64,000 nt of DNA from Solirubrobacterales bacterium 67-14 (GCA_001897355.1 MKST01000011.1:798460-862459); one strand, 5' to 3'. Shown: positions 48,584 through 59,060, numbered from the stretch's first letter. Notes: a model not told the origin generated them from the letters alone. A program made the numbers and translations.

Positions 48584-49223
48584 CGGTACGGATCTCCACA
48601 ATCGAGTTCTTGGCGCCGGGAACGGAGCCCTTGATCAGCAGCAGGTTCTTGTCGGCGTCGATGCCGGCAATGGTCAGGCCGAGCTGGCTGCGGCGCTTGC
48701 CGCCCATCTGGCCGGGGAGCCGCATGCCCTTGAAGACGCGGGCGGGCCAGGCCGAAGCACCGATCGAGCCCGGGGCGCGAACGTTGTGCGAGCCGTGCGA
48801 TACGGGGCCGCGGCCGAAGTTGTGCCGTTTGACGGTGCCCTGGAAGCCCTTGCCGATCGTGATGCCGGCGACCTTGACCTTCTGGCCTTCCTCGAAGGCG
48901 TCGACGGTGACCTTCTGGCCGAGCTTGACCTCGCCGGCCTCGCCCTCGGCTGAGGGGGCGGGGAGTTCCACGTCGCGGAACTCGACCAGCACGCGCGAAG
49001 GCGCAGCGTCGGCCTTGGCCAGGTGACCCAGTTCGGCCTTGCTCAGCTTCGACTCCTTGACCTCGTCGAAGGCGAGCTGAATCGCCGAGTAGCCGTCGCG
49101 GTCTTCGCGGCGGATCGCGGTGACCGGACATGGCCCGGCCTCGATGACTGTTACGGGAACGACCTCTCCGTCTTCTCTGAAGATCTGGGTCATTCCAAGC
49201 TTTTTTCCGAGAATCGCCGACAT
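48576..49223 (-). CDS. rplC: 50S ribosomal protein L3
   Basis: Product of 215 aa: ILGKKLGMTQIFREDGEVVP at the start and PGSIGASAWPARVFKGMRLP near the middle, typical. Binds 23S rRNA near the peptidyl transferase centre. 7 nt after rpsJ. Confidence 0.97.
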   Translation of the reverse strand: MSAILGKKLGMTQIFREDGEVVPVTVIEAGPCPVTAIRREDRDGYSAIQLAFDEVKESKLSKAELGHLAKADAAPSRVLVEFRDVELPAPSAEGEAGEVKLGQKVTVDAFEEGQKVKVAGITIGKGFQGTVKRHNFGRGPVSHGSHNVRAPGSIGASAWPARVFKGMRLPGQMGGKRRSQLGLTIAGIDADKNLLLIKGSVPGAKNSIVEIRTDG

Positions 49224-49230
49224 GAGCTAC

Positions 49231-49551
49231 CTACAGTCGGATCTCGATGTCGACGCCGGCCGGGAGCGAGTCCAGGCGCTGGAGCGAATCGACGGTCTTG
49301 GGGGTCGGCTGCTTGATGTCGATCAGACGCTTGTGGGTTCGGATCTCGAAATGCTCCCGAGAGTCCTTGTCCTTGAACGGCGAGCGGATCACGCAGTAGA
49401 TGTTGCGCTCGGTCGGCAGCGGAACGGGACCGGAAACGGTCGCGCCGGTGCGCTCGGCCGTGTCGACGATCTCGCGAGCGGCGCGATCGATGGCGTCGTG
49501 ATCGTAGGCCTTGAGCCTGATCCTGATTTTCTGTGCGGCAATAGCGGCCAC
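49231..49551 (-). CDS. rpsJ: 30S ribosomal protein S10
   Basis: Product of 106 aa from GTG 49549-49551: [20 protein letters not shown] and [20 protein letters not shown] are typical. It also serves transcription antitermination with NusB. First gene of the S10 operon here, with AAGAAGAGAAG upstream. The tuf terminator ends 208 nt earlier, so a promoter must lie between. Confidence 0.97.
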   Translation of the reverse strand: MAAIAAQKIRIRLKAYDHDAIDRAAREIVDTAERTGATVSGPVPLPTERNIYCVIRSPFKDKDSREHFEIRTHKRLIDIKQPTPKTVDSLQRLDSLPAGVDIEIRL

Positions 49552-49752
49552 TTTGGCTTCTCTTCTTACTTTCTTCTACTGGCGCTGAACAGCCACTGAC
49601 GGACTGACGCGCTGATGTCAAGGTCCCCCGCCGCCTGCGGCTCAGTTCCCGCCTCGGAGGCGGGATCCAGTGCCGTGGTTCGACAATCCGGGGTACTTCA
49701 AAGGTCGTATCTGTTACTGGTCCTGCTGGTACTTCTCACTGCGGTACTGCGT
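49552..49752 (-). promoter_or_regulatory. Leader region of the S10 operon
   Basis: No gene. On the minus strand a TTGACA box (49616-49621) is present but lacks a clear -10 at 16-18 nt. A perfect hairpin CCCGCCTC-C-GAGGCGGG (49648-49664) and a GC-rich CCGCCGCCTGCGG lie upstream of it. The promoter of rpsJ should be in this stretch. Confidence 0.35.
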
Positions 49753-49795
49753 AAAAACGGGGCGGACCCGAAAACTCTGTCTTCGGGTCCGCCCC
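49753..49795 (-). terminator. Terminator of tuf
   Basis: Perfect 14-bp stem GGGGCGGACCCGAA / TTCGGGTCCGCCCC (49759-49772, 49782-49795) followed on the minus strand by GTTTTTACG. A textbook intrinsic terminator 15 nt after the tuf stop. Confidence 0.93.
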
Positions 49796-49810
49796 GGGCA
49801 AATCCAGTCG

Positions 49811-50986
<1,176 letters not shown>

Positions 50987-51070
50987 GCTCTCCTGGGACC
51001 TTTCTCGTCTGTTTCTCTTGGAACTTGGTTTCTACGTCTGGTTGAACTGCTAAAGCTTGGTGGCTCAGGA

Positions 51071-51104
51071 CTTTCGCCCATTTTGGGCGAACCTCTGGAA
51101 TATA
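51071..51104 (-). promoter_or_regulatory. tuf promoter with 5' hairpin
   Basis: On the minus strand TATATT (51099-51104) is followed after 7 nt by the perfect inverted repeat TTCGCCCA-AAA-TGGGCGAA (51073-51091 region). The hairpin would begin at about +1 of the transcript. A -35 like CTCGAC lies 19 nt upstream, inside the end of fusA's 3' flank. Confidence 0.5.
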
Positions 51105-51133
51105 GCCATTTAGGCCGCTCGGGGTCGAGCAGC

Positions 51134-53245
51134 TTACGCTTCGGCACCTGCCTTGGCGCCGGAACGGGTTTCCGCGATCTCTTCGGCGATGCTGGCCGGC
51201 ACCTCTTCGTAGCGCTCGAACTGCATCGTGTACTGGGCCCGGCCCTGGGTCGAGGATCGCAGGTCGGTCGCGTAACCGAACATCTCGCTGAGCGGCACGT
51301 AGGCCTGCACGGCCAGCGCGTTACCGCGCTGCTCCTGGCCCTGGACCTTGCCGCGTCGCCTCGAAAGGTCGCCGATCACGTCGCCGAGGTAATCCTCGGG
51401 AGTGGTGACCTCGACCGCCATGACCGGCTCGAGCAGGGTCGGGCTGGCCTTGCGGGCAGCTTCCTGGAGGGCCATGGAACCGGCGATCTTGAAGGCCATT
51501 TCCGAGGAGTCGACGTCGTGGTAGGAGCCGTCGATCAGCTCGACCTTCACGTCGACCATCGGGTAGCCGGCCTTGACGCCGTTCTCGAGGGCTTCCTTGA
51601 TGCCCTGCTGGACCGCCGGGATGTACTCGGTCGGGATGACGCCGCCCTTGATCTTGTTGTCGAAGATGAAACCTTCGCCCGGGGCCGGCTCGATGTTGAT
51701 GACCGCGTGGCCGTACTGGCCGCGACCACCGGTCTGGCGGGCGAACTTGCCGCTGACCTTGGGGACTTCCTTGCGGATCGTCTCGCGGTAGGCGACCTGC
51801 GGCTTGCCGACGTTGGCCTCGACGTTGAACTCGCGGATCATGCGGTCGACCAGCACCTCGAGGTGCAGCTCGCCCATGCCATGGATCAGCGTCTGGCCGG
51901 TCTCCTCGTCGGATTCGACGTTGAAGGTCGGGTCCTCCTCGGCCAGGCGCTGCAGCGCGGTGCCCAGCTTCTCCTGGTCGGACTTGGTCTTCGGCTCGAT
52001 CGCAACGGCGATCACCGTGTCCGGGAAGTCCATCGACTCGAGCTCGATCGGGGCGTCGGGGGCCGAGAGGGTGTCACCGGTACCGGTCTGCTTGAGGCCG
52101 ACGCCGGCGCAGATGTCGCCGGAGTAGACCCGCTCGATTTCTTCCCGCGAGTTGGCGTGCATCATCAGCAGGCGGCCGATGCGCTCGGTCTTGCCGGTGG
52201 TCACGTTGAGCACGCGGCCGCCGGCCTCGAGCGTGCCGGAGTAGACGCGGAAGTAGGTCAGCTTGCCGACGTACGGGTCGGCCATCACCTTGAAGGCCAG
52301 CGCCGCAAAGGGGCCGGAGTCGTCGGCCGGACGGCTGCCTTCCTCACGCTCTTCCTGACCCTTCTTCAGCGGCAGCATGCCTTCGACCGGCGGAACTTCG
52401 AGCGGCGAAGGAAGCAGGGCGACGATGGTGTCGAGCAGCGGCTGCACGCCCTTGTTCTTGAAGGATGAGCCACAGAGCACGGGGGTGACGTCGATCGCCA
52501 GGGTGGCCGCCTTGAGTGCGGCGATGATGCGGTCTTCGGCGATCTCTTCGCCTTCGAGGTAGAGCTCCATCAGCTCGTCGTCCTGGTCGGCGACGGCTTC
52601 GAGCAGCGCGGTCCGGTACTCCTCCGCCTGGTCGGCCATGTCGGCCGGGATGTCGACGACCTCGAGCTCCTGGCCCAGGTCGTCCTTGTAGATCGTCGCC
52701 TTCATGGTGACCAGGTCGATGATCCCGGCGAACTCGGCTTCGGAGCCGATCGGCAGCTGGATCGGCACGGCGTTGGCGCCGAGGCGATCCTTGATCGTGT
52801 CGACCGACATGTAGAAGTCGGCCCCGGTGCGGTCCATCTTGTTGATGTAGGCGATTCGCGGAACCGAGTACTTGTCGGCCTGGCGCCAGACGGTCTCGGA
52901 CTGGGGCTCGACGCCGGCGACCGAGTCGAAGACGGCGACGGCACCGTCGAGGACGCGCAGCGAGCGCTCGACCTCGACCGTGAAGTCGACGTGGCCCGGG
53001 GTGTCGATGATGTTGATGCGGTGGCCGAGCCACTCACAGGCGGTAGCGGCCGAGGTGATCGTGATCCCTCGCTCCTGCTCCTGCTCCATCCAGTCCATCG
53101 TGGCAGCGCCCTCGTGGACCTCGCCGATCTTGTGCGAACGGCCGGTGTAGAACAGGATGCGCTCGGTCGTCGTCGTCTTACCGGCGTCGATGTGAGCCAT
53201 GATCCCGATGTTGCGGGTTTTTTCAAGGGGGAAGGAGCGCGCCAC
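51134..53245 (-). CDS. fusA: Elongation factor G
   Basis: Product of 703 aa from GTG 53243-53245, giving [20 protein letters not shown] with the canonical EF-G beginning; the frame is open further upstream to 53302 but that lies in the leader. GTPase motifs [21 protein letters not shown] and NKMDR; domain IV motif [10 protein letters not shown]. Drives translocation. Separated from rpsG by a 5-kb insertion and supplied with its own promoter. Confidence 0.97.
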   Translation of the reverse strand: MARSFPLEKTRNIGIMAHIDAGKTTTTERILFYTGRSHKIGEVHEGAATMDWMEQEQERGITITSAATACEWLGHRINIIDTPGHVDFTVEVERSLRVLDGAVAVFDSVAGVEPQSETVWRQADKYSVPRIAYINKMDRTGADFYMSVDTIKDRLGANAVPIQLPIGSEAEFAGIIDLVTMKATIYKDDLGQELEVVDIPADMADQAEEYRTALLEAVADQDDELMELYLEGEEIAEDRIIAALKAATLAIDVTPVLCGSSFKNKGVQPLLDTIVALLPSPLEVPPVEGMLPLKKGQEEREEGSRPADDSGPFAALAFKVMADPYVGKLTYFRVYSGTLEAGGRVLNVTTGKTERIGRLLMMHANSREEIERVYSGDICAGVGLKQTGTGDTLSAPDAPIELESMDFPDTVIAVAIEPKTKSDQEKLGTALQRLAEEDPTFNVESDEETGQTLIHGMGELHLEVLVDRMIREFNVEANVGKPQVAYRETIRKEVPKVSGKFARQTGGRGQYGHAVINIEPAPGEGFIFDNKIKGGVIPTEYIPAVQQGIKEALENGVKAGYPMVDVKVELIDGSYHDVDSSEMAFKIAGSMALQEAARKASPTLLEPVMAVEVTTPEDYLGDVIGDLSRRRGKVQGQEQRGNALAVQAYVPLSEMFGYATDLRSSTQGRAQYTMQFERYEEVPASIAEEIAETRSGAKAGAEA

Positions 53246-53380
53246 TTTTTCTCTCTGGTTCCTGGAAGTTTCCGTTGCGTTACCGGTTGGCCGCCCGGCC
53301 ATCTTCTGGCGGGGCCAACCTCTTTCAAATTCGACCGGCCGAACCCAGCTGGAGTCCCGCCGATGGGCTCAGGGCCAATA

Positions 53381-53403
53381 AAAAGCCCCGCAGGAAGCAG
53401 GGC
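53381..53403 (-). terminator. Terminator-like hairpin in the fusA leader (possible attenuator)
   Basis: On the minus strand GCCCTGC-TTCCT-GCGGGGC followed by TTTTTATT. It begins about 12 nt after the predicted transcription start and 135 nt before fusA. There is no upstream minus-strand gene nearby for it to terminate, so attenuation or a short RNA is likely. Confidence 0.6.
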
Positions 53404-53421
53404 CGACCCGAGCGACGGGCG

Positions 53422-53451
53422 ACTATAGCAGGTAAATGGCACCCCGATCAA
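53422..53451 (-). promoter_or_regulatory. fusA promoter
   Basis: TTGATC (53446-53451), 18-nt spacer, TATAGT (53422-53427) on the minus strand. The best sigma-A-like promoter in the window; leader about 170 nt to the GTG of fusA. Confidence 0.7.
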
Positions 53452-53546
53452 CCTTGATCCCACCGCCGGACCCCCGCACGCAACCTATGCGCGACCTCTG
53501 ACTGCATTAGGCTGCAACCCGCCTTGTCGCCGGAGGAGAGACCGCG

Positions 53547-54584
53547 TTGAACCCGGAAACACCCAAACCAGAAGACCGTGAGGAATCCGCTTCCGCGGTG
53601 GGGAGTTCAGCCCGTGACCGGGCCGAGTCGCTGACCGCCAGGAAACCGGATGCTGCCGCGTCCGAAGGGGCCGATGATCAGGCCGGCAAGCCCCGGCTGA
53701 CCGAGCAGCAGCGGATCGAGGCCCGGCGGGCCAGACAGGCTCGACGCCGCCGCCGGCCGGTCGAAGGGAATCCCCTCTCCAAGGGCATGCGGGCGACTGG
53801 TTTCGAGATCCGCCGCACCGCCGCGTTCATCGGCAACAGCATCGTCGCCGGCCTGGCCGCGCTCGGCCCCGCCTTCTCGGCCGTCGGCGTCGGGCTGGTC
53901 TGGCTGATCGAACGGATCGGGGCCAGCCTCAAGGCGTTGGGCAGGCTGACCGGGCGGGCCGTCGCGAGCCTGGGCCGGGTCGTCGTCGCGCTGGACCGGG
54001 TGATCACCCCTCAGCGGGCCGCCCTGCTGGTCGCGGCGATCGCCGCACTCTTGCTCGGCGTCTCCCAGTTCAAGGGCCTGGGCCAGATCGAGATCGGCCA
54101 GGCCGGTTATTCCGGTTTCCAGGATCTCGCCCGTGCCCCGGCGATCGACCACACCACCCCGGCCGGCGTCCACACCCGGATCCTCATACCCGTTGCCGCG
54201 GTCGCCCTGGCCGCGGTGGTCCTGATCGCGCTCGGCAGTTTGCCCGCCTATGCGAAACGGCTGGGCCGCTTCCGTCGCCTCGCCTCGATGCTCCTGGTCA
54301 CGATCGGCCTGTTGAGCCTGGTCGTCGCCCTGCTGGTCGACCTGCCGGACGCCACCGATACGACCGAGGCCTCGCTCGCCTACTCCGGCGTGAAGGCGGT
54401 CATCCTCTCCGGGTTCTGGCTGGAGCTGGCCGCCGGGGCGGCGCTGACCGTGACCGGCTTCGCTCTGCTCTTCCAGCCGGCACCGGGTCGGGCCCGCGAG
54501 CGGCGCCGCGAGAGCCGACCGGGCGCCGAACGGTCGAGTCGGTCGCGACGGGCCTCCGGGCCGGCCACCGGGAGCCACGCATGA
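53547..54584 (+). CDS. Hypothetical membrane protein, 4 TM
   Basis: Product of 345 aa from TTG with GGAGGAGAG upstream. Residues 1-75 are charged and disordered-looking (TEQQRIEARRARQARRRRRP). Hydrophobic segments follow near 90-120, 155-175, 210-235, 250-270 and 285-310, so four or five membrane spans, then a basic tail. No family recognised. It shares the general layout of the next protein (tail-less), including pairs of TM segments around an extracellular loop. First gene of a three-gene operon; its stop overlaps the next ATG (ATGA). Confidence 0.7.
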   Translation: MNPETPKPEDREESASAVGSSARDRAESLTARKPDAAASEGADDQAGKPRLTEQQRIEARRARQARRRRRPVEGNPLSKGMRATGFEIRRTAAFIGNSIVAGLAALGPAFSAVGVGLVWLIERIGASLKALGRLTGRAVASLGRVVVALDRVITPQRAALLVAAIAALLLGVSQFKGLGQIEIGQAGYSGFQDLARAPAIDHTTPAGVHTRILIPVAAVALAAVVLIALGSLPAYAKRLGRFRRLASMLLVTIGLLSLVVALLVDLPDATDTTEASLAYSGVKAVILSGFWLELAAGAALTVTGFALLFQPAPGRARERRRESRPGAERSSRSRRASGPATGSHA

Positions 54585-55081
54585 CCGGCCGTCTCGCCGC
54601 GATCACCGCGCTGCTCGGCGCGGCCGTCGTGATCCTCTCCCAGATGGTCACCGCATACTCGCTCCAGAACGAGCTCGGCGAGGTGCTGGACACGGTCACC
54701 CTGCTCTCGAAGCACGGCGTGATCACCGCGATCATCGGCCTGGTTGCCGCGCTCGCCACGATCTACGCGGTTGCGGCCGGCAATCGCTCGGCCAGCATCG
54801 TGGTCATCGGCATGGGTGTCGCGGTGATCCTGATCTTCCTCTTCGTCGATGTCCCTGACATCGGCAGCACCGGCATGTTCAACACGCCGACCGCCGGCAA
54901 CCTCGACGCCACCGCCAAGGCGGAGGCGGGACTCTGGCTGGAGCTGGTCGGGGGCGTGATCCTGATCCTGGGAGGCCTGGCCCTGCGCACCCTGAACGAG
55001 GAACAACTCAGATCGATCGGACCGCGGATCTCGGGAGAGTCCGCCGAAGCAGCGTCCGTCAAGAAGGAGAATGCCCCCTAG
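54581..55081 (+). CDS. Hypothetical membrane protein, 4 TM
   Basis: Product of 166 aa with four hydrophobic segments (AAITALLGAAVVILSQMVTA; GVITAIIGLVAALATIYAVA; ASIVVIGMGVAVILIFLFV; LWLELVGGVILILGGLALR). Between the third and fourth lies DVPDIGSTGMFNTPTAG, similar in position to DLPDATDTTEASLAYSG in the preceding protein, so the two are probably distant paralogues. Followed without a gap by a solute-binding lipoprotein. Confidence 0.7.
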   Translation: MTGRLAAITALLGAAVVILSQMVTAYSLQNELGEVLDTVTLLSKHGVITAIIGLVAALATIYAVAAGNRSASIVVIGMGVAVILIFLFVDVPDIGSTGMFNTPTAGNLDATAKAEAGLWLELVGGVILILGGLALRTLNEEQLRSIGPRISGESAEAASVKKENAP

Positions 55082-56278
55082 ATGAACCCGTCTCGTCCCC
55101 GCCTGCCCCGTCCGCAGCTGATCCGCTTTGCCGTTCTCGTCGCCGCCGTCACCTTGACCGCCGCCCTCTTGGTCGCCGGCTGCGGCGGCAGCGACGATGA
55201 CCAATGGAAGGACGAGACGATCTCGATCGGCTCGCTGTTCTCGACTACCGGTGACGGCGTGCCGTTCGGCCCGCAGCAGGTCAAGGGCGCCCAGCTCGCC
55301 GTCGATGAGATCAACGATGACGACGACGGGATCAACGGCGCCGAGCTGACCCTCACCCAGCGTGACGACGCTTCTGACCCCGCCACCTCGGCCAAGGAGA
55401 TGAAGTCGCTGATCGGCGAGCAGCAGGTGATGGCCGTGCTCGGCCCGACCTTCTCGAACTCGGCGGCCGAGGCCGATCCGGTCGCCAACCAGGAGCAGAC
55501 CCCGGTCCTGGCCGTCTCCAACACCGGCCCTGGCATCGTCGGCGACTGCGACTACCCCTGCGATTTCATCTTCCGTGACTCGCTCGGCGAGGCCACCGCG
55601 ATCCCGGCCAACGTGAAGAACTTGGTCGCAGGCAACAAGCCGACCCGGGCCCTGGTGCTCTACGCGCCGGATGACGACTTCGGCAAAACATCCGCCCAGA
55701 CCGCGGCGAAGGCGTTCCAGGAGGCCGGCGTGAGGACGGTCTCCGGGGAGACCGGGCGGCTGAAGAACCTGCTCGGCACCAAGCCGGGTGTGGTGATGAT
55801 CACCGCTTCATCCGGTGAGACCGGTTCGGAAGTGGTCCAGAAGCTGCGCGGCGAGGGCTACCGTGGCCCGATCGGCGGCGGCAACGCCTTCAACTCGCCG
55901 CTGGTCGCGAAGAGCCTCGGCAAGGTCGGCAAGGGCGTCCAGTCCGCTTCCGCCTGGTACGCGGGCAACGCGTCAGAGGAGAACCAGGAGTTCATCGCCA
56001 GCTACCAGAGCAAGTACGGCGAGGCACCAGACCAGTTCGCCGCCCAGGCCTACACCGGGGTCAAGCTCCTGGCCGAAGCCGCCGAGGACGCCGACCTCGG
56101 CTTCGACGACCTCGCCGCCGACCGGAAGGCGCTCAAGGCCTCACTGGAGAAGGTCAGCGAGGAAACTCCGCTCGGCCAGTTCAGCTTCACCCCCGACCAT
56201 GACGTCAACCAGCCGATCTGGATCGTCGCCATGGACGGCAAGGGCGGCTACACCCTGGTCGAGAAGGTCAACCCTTAG
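55082..56278 (+). CDS. Solute-binding lipoprotein, branched-chain amino acid (LivK) type
   Basis: Product of 398 aa. Lipobox LLVAGCGGS (Cys near residue 34). Peripla_BP_6 layout: ISIGSLFSTTGDGVPFGPQQ, GAQLAVDEIND, VMAVLGPTFSNSA, and PDQFAAQAYTGVKLLAEAA. Such proteins feed ABC transporters of amino acids or amides, or act as sensors. No permease or ATPase gene is nearby; the only partners are two small membrane proteins of unknown family, so a sensing or non-ABC role is possible. Confidence 0.85.
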   Translation: MNPSRPRLPRPQLIRFAVLVAAVTLTAALLVAGCGGSDDDQWKDETISIGSLFSTTGDGVPFGPQQVKGAQLAVDEINDDDDGINGAELTLTQRDDASDPATSAKEMKSLIGEQQVMAVLGPTFSNSAAEADPVANQEQTPVLAVSNTGPGIVGDCDYPCDFIFRDSLGEATAIPANVKNLVAGNKPTRALVLYAPDDDFGKTSAQTAAKAFQEAGVRTVSGETGRLKNLLGTKPGVVMITASSGETGSEVVQKLRGEGYRGPIGGGNAFNSPLVAKSLGKVGKGVQSASAWYAGNASEENQEFIASYQSKYGEAPDQFAAQAYTGVKLLAEAAEDADLGFDDLAADRKALKASLEKVSEETPLGQFSFTPDHDVNQPIWIVAMDGKGGYTLVEKVNP

Positions 56279-56299
56279 TAGTAGCGGCCGCCAGTCGCA

Positions 56300-56352
56300 A
56301 GCCGGTGACGCAGGTCTTGCGTCGAATCGACACAAGACCTGCGTCACCGGCT
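56300..56352. terminator. Perfect 20-bp hairpin between convergent genes
   Basis: Arms 56300-56319 and 56333-56352 are exact complements over 20 bp with a 13-nt loop. It separates the solute-binding gene (+) from the anti-sigma-like gene (-) and would serve both strands. No T tract on either side. Confidence 0.7.
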
Positions 56353-56353
56353 C

Positions 56354-57496
56354 TCACCATTTGGCCTTGTCCATCGCGGCCGCCGTCCTCAACTCCAGGG
56401 CGTCCGACGTGAACCAGATGGCCGGGGAATCGTCTTCGCCCAGGACGATCCGTGTCTCGAGCACGCTGCCGCTTTGGGGGTCGATCAGGATCTCGAACTG
56501 GGCTGACCGTTCGCCGTCGGCGACGATGCGTGCTTCGTCCTCGCTGAGGTCCATCGACGTGGAGATCAGGATCCCCTCCTGTCCCCCATCGGTTTTCGCC
56601 TGGCCTTCGTTCGCCACTTCCACCTTGGCGCTGCCGTCGTTCCGGTACCAGCCGGGGGCGGTAGCGATCAACTCGTAGAGCGTGGATCGCTGATCGCCGG
56701 TCAGAGGAGCTTCCATGAGCAGGTTGGAGAGGCTCATCAGCACGGCGAAATCCGAGCCGAGAACCTTGGTGGAAGGCCCCGCTCCTTGGCTCCGGTCGGC
56801 CAGGCGCCTGGCCACCGCGCCGCGAATGTCCGCCAGGGCGGGGTCAGGATCGTCCGGGATCGCCTTCAGTCCGCGAAAGCTGAAGATGGCGCGCCAGCTT
56901 TCGGCCAAGGTCACCCGTTGGTCAATCGAATCCTCGGCATCGAAGGGCGTGAGGTTCGGGGTCCTGTGGATCACGTCACCGTCAATGCTCGACGAGCTCT
57001 CGCTGTACCCGTTGATCCGGAAGCCGCGGCCGTTGGGACCGATCCATTCTTCGATCGCATCCCGCTGGACCCCGCCCGGATTGTAGGAATCCCCGATCTT
57101 CGATTCATCGACCCAGGTCGTGACCCGGTAGTAGAGGGCCTCCCCCGTTCCGGGCACCAGTGAAGCCTGGTTGCTCGCCGAATCGGCCGTGACGTCGAGG
57201 ACTTCGGAAGCAGACGCCGAGGCGAGGCCGGCCAGGCCGGTGGCGTCCCGGTCCGAACTCTCGTGGATCCCGAACACGGTGATCCCGACGGCCAAGACGG
57301 CCAGGACGCCGACCGAGACGACCCGTCGCGGCCCCCGGCGCTTGGCCCCGGTCGCCACGTGGACCAATCCGTCGTCCGCCGCCTCGATGCCATCGACAAT
57401 CCGGTCCCAGAGAGCTTCCGACTCAGCCTTGCTGAGTTCGACGGCTCCTGTCCGTTGACGCACAATCCGGTCGACCTTTTCGTGGGAAACGCTCAT
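56354..57496 (-). CDS. Membrane-anchored putative anti-sigma factor (CU044_5270-like)
   Basis: Product of 380 aa. Cytoplasmic N-terminal 60 residues with a helical part (VELSKAESEALWDRIVDGIE), one membrane segment (VVSVGVLAVLAVGITVFGI), and a large extracytoplasmic part (ALYYRVTTWVDESKIGDSYN; LMSLSNLLMEAPLTGDQRST). This is the layout of actinobacterial proteins paired with ECF sigma factors. The ATG overlaps the sigma stop by 4 nt, consistent with a sigma/anti-sigma pair. Signal unknown. Confidence 0.78.
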   Translation of the reverse strand: MSVSHEKVDRIVRQRTGAVELSKAESEALWDRIVDGIEAADDGLVHVATGAKRRGPRRVVSVGVLAVLAVGITVFGIHESSDRDATGLAGLASASASEVLDVTADSASNQASLVPGTGEALYYRVTTWVDESKIGDSYNPGGVQRDAIEEWIGPNGRGFRINGYSESSSSIDGDVIHRTPNLTPFDAEDSIDQRVTLAESWRAIFSFRGLKAIPDDPDPALADIRGAVARRLADRSQGAGPSTKVLGSDFAVLMSLSNLLMEAPLTGDQRSTLYELIATAPGWYRNDGSAKVEVANEGQAKTDGGQEGILISTSMDLSEDEARIVADGERSAQFEILIDPQSGSVLETRIVLGEDDSPAIWFTSDALELRTAAAMDKAKW

Positions 57497-58101
57497 TTGG
57501 TCCCTTCCTGTTGCTGAAGATGGGCGAGGGAACTCCGGAGCCGGCGACGGGCCCGAAAGACCCTGACCTTCGCGGCAGTGGCGTTGATCTGAAGTGCCTG
57601 CGCAACCTCTTTGAGATCCAGGCCTTCGACCACGTGAAGGAGGATCGCCGCGCGCTCACCTTCCGGAAGGTCGTTGATCGCCTGCTCGATCTCCCCTGCC
57701 TGCCGCTCCAAATCGATCCGGTCCGGAAGCGCGGCCAGCTCGCCGTCCTCTTCCCCGGCCGGTTTCGGCTGGTCAAGCCCGACCGCCGCGTGGCGCTTCT
57801 CGTTTCGGTGCCAGCGACGAATCAGGTTGGTGGCGATCCCGAGCAGCCAACTGGTTTCGCTGCCTCGCGACGGATCGAATGAGGCCCGGGATCGGTTGGC
57901 CTCGATGAAGGTGTCGGAAACGACATCCATCGCCGCGTCCCTCCCGACCCGGCTGGCCGCATAGCGGAAGACGAGATCGCGGTTCCGCTCGTAGAGGCCA
58001 CGCAGCCATTCCCGGTCGCCCGGTTCCCTCGGCCCAGACACCGCCCCAGGACTCTCCCTCAAGTTTGAACCGGACAAGACACTCACAAAAGGTATTGCCA
58101 A
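57493..58101 (-). CDS. ECF RNA polymerase sigma factor
   Basis: Product of up to 202 aa; start uncertain (TTG 58101 used; GTG 58041 is an alternative with AGGGAGAG upstream and would give 182 aa). Region 2 is in LYERNRDLVFRYAASRVG and FIEANRSRASFDPSRGSETS; region 4 HTH in LKEVAQALQINATAAKVRVF. Likely controls an envelope-related regulon with the overlapping anti-sigma gene. It sits inside the split str operon but is transcribed after the rpsG terminator. Confidence 0.85.
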   Translation of the reverse strand: MAIPFVSVLSGSNLRESPGAVSGPREPGDREWLRGLYERNRDLVFRYAASRVGRDAAMDVVSDTFIEANRSRASFDPSRGSETSWLLGIATNLIRRWHRNEKRHAAVGLDQPKPAGEEDGELAALPDRIDLERQAGEIEQAINDLPEGERAAILLHVVEGLDLKEVAQALQINATAAKVRVFRARRRLRSSLAHLQQQEGTK

Positions 58102-58146
58102 GACCCGACAACCCGGTTACATCGACCACCAGGCACCACGTGCACG

Positions 58147-58175
58147 AAAAAGGGCGGCTCTGAGGCCGCCCTTTT
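58147..58175 (-). terminator. Terminator of rpsL-rpsG
   Basis: GGGCGGC / GCCGCCC (58152-58158, 58165-58171) flanked by A and T runs (AAAAA before, TTTT after), 20 nt after the rpsG stop. Intrinsic terminator on the minus strand, and its symmetry would also work on the plus strand. Confidence 0.9.
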
Positions 58176-58194
58176 CAAGTCTTGTACTCGCCTG

Positions 58195-58665
58195 CTACCA
58201 GCGGTAGTGGGCGAAAGCCTTATTGGCTTGAGCCATGCGGAAGATGTCGTCCTTCCGCTTGTACGCGTTGCCCTGCTGCTTGATCGCGTCGAGGATCTCG
58301 TTGGCGAGACGCTCGGACATCGAGTATTCGCTGCGGGCGCGGGCGAAGTCAACCAGCCAGCGGACCGCGAGGGTGCGGGCGCGGCGGGAGGGAACTTCGA
58401 CCGGAACCTGGTAGGTGGCGCCGCCGACGCGGCGGGAGCGGACCTCGAGGGCCGGGGTGAGCTGCTTGATCGCCTCTTCGAGGGTCTCGACGGCGTCCTC
58501 GCCTGAACGCTCGCCGACCAGGGCGAGGGCGTCGTAGACGATCCGTTCGGCGGTGGACTTCTTGCCGTCGCGCATCACCTTGTTGATGATCTGCTGGACC
58601 AGCTTGCTGCGGTACTTGGTGTCCGCGTCGAGCGGACGGATCACGGCTGCGTTACGACGGGCCAT
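58195..58665 (-). CDS. rpsG: 30S ribosomal protein S7
   Basis: Product of 156 aa: [42 protein letters not shown], and KKDDIFRMA-like end ([20 protein letters not shown]). Nucleates the 30S head. ATG overlaps the rpsL stop by 1 nt. Confidence 0.98.
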   Translation of the reverse strand: MARRNAAVIRPLDADTKYRSKLVQQIINKVMRDGKKSTAERIVYDALALVGERSGEDAVETLEEAIKQLTPALEVRSRRVGGATYQVPVEVPSRRARTLAVRWLVDFARARSEYSMSERLANEILDAIKQQGNAYKRKDDIFRMAQANKAFAHYRW

Positions 58666-59060
58666 CAGCTCGCCTTTACTCCGTAGCGGGAGCGGGCCTG
58701 CTTGCGGTCGGAAACGCCGGCCGCATCCAGGGTGCCCCGGACAACCTTGTAACGAACGCCCGGCAGGTCCTTGACTCGGCCGCCTCGGATGAGGACGACG
58801 GAGTGCTCCTGCAGGTTGTGCCCTTCACCGGGGATGTACGCGGTGACTTCCATGCCGTGGGCGAGGCGCACACGGGCGATCTTCCGCAGAGCCGAGTTCG
58901 GCTTCTTCGGGGTCACGGTGGCAACACGGGTGCAGACGCCACGACGCTGCGGTGCGGCGACCTTCTTCTTGTTGCCCTGCCCGGACTTGAGACCCGGGGT
59001 GGTCACTTTCTTCTTGGGCTTCTTGCGGCCCTTGCGTACGAGTTGGTTGGTATTAGGCAC
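58665..59060 (-). CDS. rpsL: 30S ribosomal protein S12
   Basis: Product of 131 aa from GTG 59058-59060. [19 protein letters not shown] and [18 protein letters not shown] are typical; the streptomycin-site region [11 protein letters not shown] carries the usual Lys. There is no Shine-Dalgarno sequence; TAGTAT ends 8 nt before GTG, so the mRNA is probably leaderless, striking for a ribosomal gene. Confidence 0.97.
   Translation of the reverse strand: MPNTNQLVRKGRKKPKKKVTTPGLKSGQGNKKKVAAPQRRGVCTRVATVTPKKPNSALRKIARVRLAHGMEVTAYIPGEGHNLQEHSVVLIRGGRVKDLPGVRYKVVRGTLDAAGVSDRKQARSRYGVKAS

Noticed and set aside
49616-49621. TTGACA as the S10 operon -35 box
   Set aside because: No acceptable -10 hexamer at 16-18 nt; kept only as part of the leader description.
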